Below, piece by piece: positions 8,025 to 16,600 of a stretch of 64,000 bases of DNA. The notes under the pieces were generated by a model. That model searched no databases. It had not been told where the DNA came from and worked only from the letters and a program-made list of their open reading frames with translations. Source of the DNA: Planctomycetota bacterium (lineage in GTDB: Bacteria; Planctomycetota; UBA1135; GCA-002686595). Location: positions 62,001 through 126,000 of the forward strand of contig DUBE01000063.1 in the NCBI GenBank assembly GCA_012960475.1. The letters are read 5' to 3'. The translations under genes were made by a program, and so were the position numbers. Every line of letters begins with the position of its first letter. The first letter of the stretch is position 1.

Positions 8025-10610
8025 GTGACCCAGTCCTACGATCCCACGAGCTTCGAAGCCAGCTGGCAGGCCCATTGGCTGGAGCACAAGACGTTCCGAA
8101 CCCCTGGCCCCGGGGACACGGACTTTGATGCCTCCAAGCCTAAGTACTACGTGCTCGACATGTTCCCCTATCCCTCAGGGGCGGGGCTGCACGTGGGGCA
8201 TCCTATTGGTTACATCGGCACGGATATCATCGCTCGTAAGAAGCGCATGCAGGGGTTCAACGTGCTGCACCCCATGGGCTACGACGCCTTCGGTCTGCCA
8301 GCCGAGCAGTACGCGATCCAGACCGGTCAGCACCCCTCGGTAACCACCGAAAAGAACATTGCCACCTTCAGGGCCCAGATGCAGAACATTGGGCTGAGTT
8401 ATGACTGGGATCGGGAATTCGCCACCTGTACGCCGGACTACTACCGCTGGACTCAGTGGATTTTTGCGCGGCTCTATGATCGCGGCCTGGCCTATCAGAC
8501 CGAGGTTCCCGTTTGGTGGTGCGAGAACCTCAAGACCGTGCTCTCCAATGAAGAGGTGATCAGCGGGCGTTCCGAGCGTGGGGATCACCCCTGCATTCGC
8601 CGTCCCCTGCGCCAGTGGATGCTGAAGATCACTGCCTACGCGGATCGCCTGATCGAAGACTTGGAGTTGGTCGACTGGCCGGGGTCGGTCAAGACCATGC
8701 AGACTGAGTGGATCGGTCGCTCCGAAGGAGCCGAGATCGATTTTCAGGTTGCGGGCCACGATGCCAAGATTCGCGTTTTCACTACGCGCCCGGACACCCT
8801 GTATGGGGCGACCTTCATGGTGCTTGCGCCCGAGCACCCCCTGGTTGATCAGATCACGAGCCAGGAGCAGCGTGCAGAAGTCAAGACCTACCGCGAAGCC
8901 GCCGCTTCCAAGTCCGAGCTCGACCGCACGGATCTGGCCAAGGAGAAAACCGGGGTGCCCACCGGGGCTTTTGGGCTGAACCCTCTGCTTGATCCACTGG
9001 ACCCCGCTGCGCGCATTGCGGTCCATGTGGCGGACTACGTGCTGATGGGATATGGCACCGGCGCGATCATGTGTGTGCCCGCTCACGATGAGCGCGACCA
9101 CGAGTACGCCCTGCGCTTTGGTCTGCCGATTCTGCCTGTGGTGGCGCCCAAGGATGGCACCCAGCCCGAAGGCTGCTGGGGGGGAGAGGGACTGGCAGTC
9201 AACTCGCCGCTCTGGGATGGGTTGGGCACGGAAGAAGCCAAGCAGAAATCCATTCAGGAGTTGCAGCAGCGCTCACTGGGCCAGCCAAAGGTGACCTATC
9301 GTCTGCGGGACTGGCTTTTCAGCCGTCAGAGGTATTGGGGCGAGCCCTTTCCCGTGCTGCACTGCCAAGACGGTAGCCACAAGCGCGTGGCGGACGAGGA
9401 CCTGCCTGTGGAGTTGCCGGACATGGACGACTTTGCTCCCAGCGAAGACGGCCGCCCGCCCCTTTCCAAGGTTCCTTCCTGGGTTGAGGTCACGGACCCC
9501 ATGACAGGGGAGAAATACCTGCGCGACACGGACACCATGCCCGGTTGGGCGGGATCCTGCTGGTACTACCTGCGCTTCATGGATCCCCATAACCAAGACG
9601 CCTTTGCATCCAAGCAGGCCCTGGATTATTGGGGCAATGTGGATCTCTATGTGGGGGGTACAGAGCATGCGGTGCTGCACCTCTTGTATGCGCGGTTCTG
9701 GCACAAGGTGTTGTTTGACGAGGGGTTGGTGCCCACAGCCGAGCCTTTTCAGCGCCTCTTCAACCAGGGCATGTTGCAGGCCTTTGCCTACAAGGATCCC
9801 AGTGGCCGGCTGGTGTCTTTGGATGAGGTCACTGTTGACGGGAGTGAGGCCAAGTTGACTGCCGATGGTACGCCTCTGGAGCAGGTCGTGGCCAAGATGA
9901 GCAAGTCGCTTAAGAACGTGGTCAACCCTGACACGGTCTGCGCGGAGTACGGCGTGGACACCTTCAGGCTCTACGAAATGTTCATGGGGCCTCTGGCGGA
10001 GTCCAAACCCTGGAATCCGCGGGACGTGCCCGGAGCCCGTCGATTCTTGGAGCGGCTCTGGCGCTTGTTCGTGGACCAGGAAGGGGACGCGCCCATGCGG
10101 GAGGATCTCTTGCAGGCCAACGAAGATGAACTTGTGGGCGAAGCCCTGGAAATCGAGCGCGCTTGGAACCCCTGCCTCGTGCGCATCAACGACAGCTTCG
10201 AGAACTTCAACTTCAACACCGCGGTGGCTGCCCTGATGGAGTGGCTCAATACCGCCACCAAGAACCGTGCGGGTTTCCGCCGGGATCAGGCGCAGCGCGT
10301 GGTTTGCGCATTGGCGCCTTTTGCGCCGCACCTGGCTGAAGAACTCTGGCAACGCCTGGGTCACGAGGCTGGGACCGTGAGCTTTGCCCCCTGGCCCGAT
10401 GTGGACGAAAGGTATCTGGGCAGTGATACCTTTGAGTTGGCCGTGCAGGTGATGGGTAAGTTGCGTGGGCGTATCGATGCTCCCCGCTCGGCCAGCAAGG
10501 ACGACTTGGAGGCTCTCGCCAGACAGGCTGTGGCCGATCGCCTTGAGGGCAGCACTGTGCGCAAGGTGATCGTCGTCCCTGGGCGGCTGGTGAACTTTGT
10601 GGTCAGCTAA
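8025..10610 (+). CDS. leuS: leucyl-tRNA synthetase
   Basis: Charges tRNA-Leu in the cytoplasm. It has 861 residues, typical of bacterial LeuRS, from a GTG start. The class I HIGH signature appears as HVGHPIGY near residue 56, within the FPYPSGAGLHVGHP block. The CP1 editing domain follows, with TTRPDTLYGATF and the MCVPAHDERDHEYA segment, whose conserved aspartate supports an active editing site. KMSKSLKNVVNP is near residue 624. The C-terminal anticodon-binding and LeuRS-specific domains are complete. Confidence 0.97.
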   Translation: MTQSYDPTSFEASWQAHWLEHKTFRTPGPGDTDFDASKPKYYVLDMFPYPSGAGLHVGHPIGYIGTDIIARKKRMQGFNVLHPMGYDAFGLPAEQYAIQTGQHPSVTTEKNIATFRAQMQNIGLSYDWDREFATCTPDYYRWTQWIFARLYDRGLAYQTEVPVWWCENLKTVLSNEEVISGRSERGDHPCIRRPLRQWMLKITAYADRLIEDLELVDWPGSVKTMQTEWIGRSEGAEIDFQVAGHDAKIRVFTTRPDTLYGATFMVLAPEHPLVDQITSQEQRAEVKTYREAAASKSELDRTDLAKEKTGVPTGAFGLNPLLDPLDPAARIAVHVADYVLMGYGTGAIMCVPAHDERDHEYALRFGLPILPVVAPKDGTQPEGCWGGEGLAVNSPLWDGLGTEEAKQKSIQELQQRSLGQPKVTYRLRDWLFSRQRYWGEPFPVLHCQDGSHKRVADEDLPVELPDMDDFAPSEDGRPPLSKVPSWVEVTDPMTGEKYLRDTDTMPGWAGSCWYYLRFMDPHNQDAFASKQALDYWGNVDLYVGGTEHAVLHLLYARFWHKVLFDEGLVPTAEPFQRLFNQGMLQAFAYKDPSGRLVSLDEVTVDGSEAKLTADGTPLEQVVAKMSKSLKNVVNPDTVCAEYGVDTFRLYEMFMGPLAESKPWNPRDVPGARRFLERLWRLFVDQEGDAPMREDLLQANEDELVGEALEIERAWNPCLVRINDSFENFNFNTAVAALMEWLNTATKNRAGFRRDQAQRVVCALAPFAPHLAEELWQRLGHEAGTVSFAPWPDVDERYLGSDTFELAVQVMGKLRGRIDAPRSASKDDLEALARQAVADRLEGSTVRKVIVVPGRLVNFVVS

Positions 10611-10763
10611 TGACCTTGGCAGCTTGGACAAGCCTCCTCGGCTCCTGCAAGAAGGGTCCAGCATGGCTTTGCGTGAGGGCTCCGGTTGCGCTAGGCTTGA
10701 CCACCCTGCTCGGGGCTGTGAAGTCCTTGAGCATCTTCGACTCATTCCTTTTTAGTTAGCTCA

Positions 10764-12128
10764 ATGCCTTTGCTGAGTGCCGATCATGCCCTTGAAGTCT
10801 GTCAGGCCCTGGTTGATGCCAGTCCTGCTGACGAGACCGAAGTGACTTTGCAGTCGGAAGAGGATCGTTTCGCGCGATTTTCCCCTGAGGGTCCCAGTCA
10901 GAACGCGGACCGGGAGCGTCATGAGCTTTCGGTTCGTGTGCGCTTACACACGGAGGCCGGATGGAAAGAAGCCCGCGCCACGGTGGGCACCCTCGATGAG
11001 GAGGAGGCCCGTGCCGCCCTGGGCCGCGCCATGGCCCTTGCTGGCGCAGCATCCCCTGATCCTGATCGACTGCCCCTCGCGGGGGCTGTGGAGATTCCCG
11101 GCAGCGCGCCCCATCGACCCACCCAGGACCACAGCTTCCGAGAGAAGGCCGAGTGGATCGAGGTGGCTATGGACCGTTGCGCCCAGGCGGAATTGGCCCC
11201 TGCGGGTTTGGCTCGCACTACGGTCTACACACGAACCCTGGTCAATAGCACCGGTCGTGTAGCGGAAGGTGCTCTCAGCCGCGCCCACTTTTCGCTGACT
11301 GCTTCTCCTACTGACGGCTCCGGGGATGCGGGCGTGGCCGAGCAGACTCACTGTGATGTGGCCCGTATCGATGTGGATGAGGTCATCAGCCGGGCGGTGG
11401 ATCGGGGCACTCGCGGGCGTAACCCCAAGCCAATTGCTGCCCAGGAGTACACAGTGGTACTGGAACCCCTGGCGGTTTCTTCTTTGATGTTGTTCCTGAG
11501 CTATGCGGGCTTGGGTGCTGAGGAGTTGCACCTCAAAGCCTCACCTCTGGTGGGTCGCATTGGTGAGCGTATTTTTCCCGAGGACCTGCAGTTGCATGAT
11601 GACGCGGGCTATGCGGATCATCCAGGGTGGCGCTTCGATGGAGAAGGAACACCTCGCTCCCGGGTTGCTCTCATCAGTGACGGGGCATTCGGCCTGCCGG
11701 TGACCGATGCTCGCTGGGCGCGCACTCTCGACTTGCCTGACACTGGTCATTCAGCGCCCCAGCCGAATTCCAAGGGGCCAGCGCCGGAGAATCTCGTGCT
11801 GGCGGCGGGCAATAAGAGTATGGAACAGCTCATCAGTGGCGTGGACAACGGCCTCCTGATCAGTCAATTCCACTACACCAACCTGATGGAGCCCCGGGAC
11901 ATGATCTTGACGGGCATGACCCGCGGGGGGACCTTCCACATCCAGGGTGGGAAGGTAACGGACTCTGTCTGCAACCTGCGTTTCACTCAGTCTCTGGTGG
12001 AGGCTTTGAGGCATGTGACGGGGATCGGCAGGCGACAGGAGATCGTGGGCGCTCTCTTTGACGGGAACATTGTCTGTCCGGCCCTGCGTCTGGACGGTTT
12101 TCGATTCACCTCAACCACGGAAATCTAG
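10764..12128 (+). CDS. pmbA: TldE/PmbA-family protease subunit
   Basis: A 454-residue protein of the TldE/PmbA family, the partner of the TldD metalloprotease. In other bacteria the TldD/TldE complex degrades unfolded peptides and matures ribosomally made peptides such as microcin B17. The C-terminal half shows the family pattern (LMLFLSYAGLGAE, VALISDGAFGLPVTDARWA, the NLVLAAGNKSMEQLISGVDNG region, GTFHIQGGKVTDSVCNLRF). It lacks the HExxxH metal motif, as expected for the TldE subunit. tldD follows 13 bases downstream. The substrate is unknown; no peptide precursor was recognised nearby. Confidence 0.85.
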   Translation: MPLLSADHALEVCQALVDASPADETEVTLQSEEDRFARFSPEGPSQNADRERHELSVRVRLHTEAGWKEARATVGTLDEEEARAALGRAMALAGAASPDPDRLPLAGAVEIPGSAPHRPTQDHSFREKAEWIEVAMDRCAQAELAPAGLARTTVYTRTLVNSTGRVAEGALSRAHFSLTASPTDGSGDAGVAEQTHCDVARIDVDEVISRAVDRGTRGRNPKPIAAQEYTVVLEPLAVSSLMLFLSYAGLGAEELHLKASPLVGRIGERIFPEDLQLHDDAGYADHPGWRFDGEGTPRSRVALISDGAFGLPVTDARWARTLDLPDTGHSAPQPNSKGPAPENLVLAAGNKSMEQLISGVDNGLLISQFHYTNLMEPRDMILTGMTRGGTFHIQGGKVTDSVCNLRFTQSLVEALRHVTGIGRRQEIVGALFDGNIVCPALRLDGFRFTSTTEI

Positions 12129-12141
12129 GGAGATTCCTGAC

Positions 12142-13593
12142 ATGCAAGCAGTAGCACAGTTGGCGGTGGACGAAGCCCTGCGGGCGGGCGCGGATTACGC
12201 GGATGCGCGAGTTCAGCGCTTGTCGATGGAAGAACTCGCCATGCGCGATGGTTTCCTGGTGGGCGCTGACGCGCCTGAGAGTTTTGGCCTGGGCGTCCGG
12301 GTGCTCAAAGATGGTGCCTGGGGGTTTGCCGCGGCTCCTGGAAACCACAAGGATCTGGCTGATGTGGCCCCCGGACTCGCGCGTCGTGCGGTGAAGGCCG
12401 GACGCGACTTGAGTCGTTTGCGCAGGACACCGGTAGAACTCGCCCCCCAGGAAGGCCAGGTGGGTGAGTGGCATACGCCGGTTGAGGAGGACCCCTTCAT
12501 GGTTTCTCTTGAAGAGAAGCTGGGGCTCATGCGTCAGGCCGATGAGTCCATGCGCGGAAGAGACGAGATTGTCTCCCGTGTGGTCAATCTGTCCCTGAGG
12601 CGGGAAGAGCAGTGGCAAGCGAGCAGCGAGGGAGCCCAGTTGCACCAGGTCTTGGTGCGAACGGGCGCCGGGCTCGCTGCCAAGGCCAGCGCTCACGGTG
12701 TGGTGGAGCGGCGTTCTTACCCCGCGTCTTTTTCTGGAAACCAGATTTCGGGAGGGTTCGAGGTGGTACGTGCAATGGACCTGCCTGGGAACGGCGGCCG
12801 CATGCGTGACGAGGCGGCGGACCTGTGTTCCGCGCCTCTCTGTCCCGAGGGCGTGCGTACTTTGATCCTGGGTGGCAGCCAGCTGTGTTTGCAAATTCAC
12901 GAGTCCGTGGGGCACCCCACCGAACTCGACCGGGTGCTGGGCCACGAGATGGATTTGGCCGGAGCTTCCTTTGCTACCCGCAATCACCTGAGGACCTTGG
13001 ACTATGGCTCGAGCTGCGTGAACTTGCAGGCCGATTCGACCCTGGCGGGTGGTTTGGATACCCGAGGCTGGGACGATGATTGTGTACCCAGCGGTTCCTG
13101 GCCCATTGTGCAGGAGGGGGTTTTCAAGGGTTATCAAACCAACCGCGAAGTTGCTTCGGCGGTGGACGAAGACAAGAGCCGCGGTTGCTCCCGTGCCGAG
13201 AGCTGGTACGATCCGCCCATCGTGCGCATCACCAACCTGAGCCTGCAGCCTGGGAACATGAGCTTCGATGAAATGCTGGCGGATACCGAAGACGGGGCGA
13301 TCTTCGCGGACAGCGTGCGTACATGGTCCATCGATCAGCGGCGGGTCAATTTTCAGTTCACCTGCGAGGTGGCGCGCGAGGTTCAAGGGGGCCGACTAGG
13401 CCGCTTGCTCAGGCGTCCCACCTACCAGGGGAATACGACATCCTTCTGGGGTTCCTGCGACGCCATTTGCTCGGCGGAGCACTTTCACCTCTGGGGCATC
13501 GCAACCTGCGGAAAGGGCAACCCCATGCAGGTGGCTGAGATGACCCATGGCGCCGCTCCATCTCGTTTTCGGGAAATCCAGTTCATTCAGTGA
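12142..13593 (+). CDS. tldD: TldD-family metalloprotease
   Basis: The catalytic zinc-dependent subunit of the TldD/TldE protease, 483 residues. The metal-binding HExxxH motif is present as HESVGH at residues 253-258, followed by the conserved GHEMDLAGASFA segment. The ATG at 12142, with GGGAG 12 bases upstream, is preferred to an earlier in-frame start inside tldE because family similarity begins just after it. It forms a two-gene unit with the TldE gene. The next gene, a giant secreted protein, begins 41 bases later, but co-expression is not evident. Confidence 0.9.
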   Translation: MQAVAQLAVDEALRAGADYADARVQRLSMEELAMRDGFLVGADAPESFGLGVRVLKDGAWGFAAAPGNHKDLADVAPGLARRAVKAGRDLSRLRRTPVELAPQEGQVGEWHTPVEEDPFMVSLEEKLGLMRQADESMRGRDEIVSRVVNLSLRREEQWQASSEGAQLHQVLVRTGAGLAAKASAHGVVERRSYPASFSGNQISGGFEVVRAMDLPGNGGRMRDEAADLCSAPLCPEGVRTLILGGSQLCLQIHESVGHPTELDRVLGHEMDLAGASFATRNHLRTLDYGSSCVNLQADSTLAGGLDTRGWDDDCVPSGSWPIVQEGVFKGYQTNREVASAVDEDKSRGCSRAESWYDPPIVRITNLSLQPGNMSFDEMLADTEDGAIFADSVRTWSIDQRRVNFQFTCEVAREVQGGRLGRLLRRPTYQGNTTSFWGSCDAICSAEHFHLWGIATCGKGNPMQVAEMTHGAAPSRFREIQFIQ

Positions 13594-13634
13594 CCCATCC
13601 TGAGATCTGGTGACTGGCGCAAAGCGGGGCAGTC

Positions 13635-16600
13635 ATGCACACTGGGAGAGCCTTGAGGGGGTGCCTCGCTCGTTCTTGTGCAAACATGTTTGCTTCAACC
13701 TGCCCCATTCTAGGACGCTGCGGGTTGTACCTGGCTGCCTGCTCGGTTCTTTCGGGTTTGGCCACCGCTCTTGATGGTACACCAACAGTGGCGTTTGCTC
13801 CGTCGCTTCCCACCACCCTTGTAGAGGGTGGCCTGGGGGTCGACCTGTTCGTGGAACTGTCTGCTGTTCAAGCAACCGATGTAATCGTTCCCTTCGACTT
13901 GTCGGGAAGCGCGTCGGCAGGCCCTGACTATGTCTCCACGCCAGCCAGTCCTCTGGTGATTCCTGCCGGAAGCCTCAGCGTGAGTTTGAATCTGGTTGCT
14001 GTGGTAGATGGATTGCATGAGGGAGACGAGATCCTTGATGTCACCCTCTTGGCCCCCAGTGGAGCGGACTTGGGCTCCCCTGCAGCGCACTCTCTTCTCT
14101 TGCAGGATTCAGATCCAGCGCCGCTGATCTATTTCGAAGAGCCAAGAACGCTCGTTCTGGAGAATCAAGGTACTGTCATGGTGCGCGTGGAACTCAGTGC
14201 GGTCTCGGCTCTGCCGGTTGTCTTCAGCGGGCTCGTGGGGGGGACCGCGACCGCCGGTGTTGACTACAACGCCCCGGCCGGACCCTTTCAGATCGATCCG
14301 GGTTTGCTGGTCTACGATGTACCGGTTGATCTTCTGGATGATGGCGATGTGGAGGGCACGGAGGTCCTGCGCCTTGAGCTGAATCCTGCTTTGCTGAGTG
14401 GCGCAACCATTGGTTCTCCCTGGGTACACCGCATGCGCATCAGGGATGACGAATCCACTCGCGCAAGCGCTACGCCCATGGGGCTGCAGGCGGTACCAAG
14501 CACGGTGACGTTGCCCCAGACGCGGGCTGGCGAGACTTCAGCACCTCAGATTGTTTCAATCATCAACACAGGCCTCACGTCTCGGACGGTTCTTGATTTT
14601 GAATTGGGCGGTATGCGACCTGAGCAGTATGACGCGATGCTTGTTGCTGGCCCCGGACCTCACATCCTGGCCCCCGGGGAATCCACCGAGATTGCGATCT
14701 GGTCCAATCCAGACACATCTGGGCGTCATGGCGCCTTGCTCAGGGTGATCCAATCGCCAGTGGGTGATCCCGAAACCCTGATCCGCATCGATGGTCTGGC
14801 CCTGGGTCTATTGGGAGAGGATCTCTTGGTCTGTGCGGGCCGTTTTCCCGTGATCACTGTGGCGGGGCTTGAATTTGCGCCCGAATTTGGCTTGATCGGC
14901 ACGGGCACCCAGAGTTCCCACACAGACCCTATCGCTGGCAGCGAGGATGATGCTCTCTATCAGGAATTACGCGTAGGCAGGCAACTAGAATATGGATTCA
15001 ATCTTCCCCAGGGAGCCTACGACCTGATCTTTCACTTTGCTGAGCCAGAGCACACCCTGACTGGCCAGCGCGTGTTTGAAATTGCGGCCGAAGGTCAGGT
15101 CCTTTTGCCTGCCTACGATGTGATTGCCTCATCTGGCCAGGTGCAGACTGCGGTGTCCACCGGGGCACTCAGGGTACAGGTGCAGGATGGAGTCTTGAAT
15201 GTGTCCCTCACCGCCAGCGTTGGACAGGCGCTCTTTCAAGCACTTGAGGTACGGGCTGCCGCGGTACTTGAGCTTACCCCGGCGGACGTCCTGGACTTCG
15301 GAACAGTGGACCAGGGCCTGCCGTTCCAGTTGCTCTTGGCGGTGGAGAATACAGGTCTTTTTGGTGCCCATCTGACTGGCCTGGCAATGGAGCCCAGTCT
15401 GGGATCGGCCCAGGACTTTGTTGTACAGGTGGAGGGAGTTGACTACAGCGGATCGGATCTGGATGTGGCCTATGGGCTGGATGTCTGGATCCAGCCTGGC
15501 GAAACCATGCAAGTCCCCGTGACCTTCACTCCCACGGAGCATGAGCATCACCACTTCGATCTGTCCTTCAGCGGTGGATTCGACCAGGTGGCAGTCGAGG
15601 TGGAGGGCGTAGGTGATGCGGATTCCACTTGGGGGTTTTTGCACCCGACAATCTCTCGCAGCCCCACTCTTGTTGTGGACTACAACGGTGACGGGTCTGA
15701 GACCATCTTGCTGAGTGGCGCAGAGTCACATACTCATGAGCCCGGTCGCAGTCTCGTGGGGTATGACTGGGAGTTGAATGGGGTTCCATTTGCCAGTGCA
15801 GTGGAGACGACTCTTGGTTTGCCCTTGGGGCCAGCAGATGTGTCCCTGACCATCACCGATGACGGCACCCCGCCTTTCAGCGCCACGGTGCACGAGCCGC
15901 TGGTTGTGCACTCTGCGGACCAGGTACCAGAGGTATTGGCGCTTTTCTACCACGACCTCTCGGGCGATCCAAACAGCCTGCTGGATGGGCCGCCAGCGAG
16001 GGCGGATTTCATAGACCGTATTGCTCTTCTGAGGGTCGCTGAGATGCAAGCGGGCATGGGGACCTCGCCTTTTTCTGCAGACGTGATGCTGGAGCTGCGC
16101 TGCACCTTCGAGGTGAGCTTGCCAGAGCTCTACCACTTCATCCCTTCCGGAGGCAGCGAAACCAGGGTCTTTGTGGATGGCCTCGCTCATAATGCAGCAG
16201 TAACTTTGAGTCCTGGTCAGCACCAATTGACGGCGCGTTTCGCATTGAACAGTCTGGCGGACCTGCCGGCCGCTGTGACCGCCATGATCGCTGGCGTTGC
16301 TGCTCCGGACTTTGCAGACAGCGTAGTGCACGACGAGAACGGAATCGTCCCGGTGATTCACAGCATGCCCACCTTGGGTATTGATACCGGGGGGACCATG
16401 ATTCCCATCGTCGGCTTTGGGTTCTATCCCCAGGAGCAGATGACTCTGCACTGGGGTGGGACGAGTATTCCTGCAAGCGCACTTGAGGTCTGGTCTGCGG
16501 ACAGCTTGCTGTTTGTTACGCCTGCTGGGACGGGTACGGTAAGCGTTTGGATTGAGACCCCCGCCGGGTCGAGCAATGCCATTGACTTTGAGTACTCACC

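Noticed and set aside
10663-10755. 30-codon ORF between leuS and the TldE gene.
   Set aside because: Only a weak GAAGGG upstream, no recognisable composition or repeat; probably chance.
10764-13593. TldD/TldE as sign of a microcin- or RiPP-type cluster.
   Set aside because: No precursor peptide, cyclodehydratase or exporter lies nearby; the pair is widespread as a housekeeping protease.
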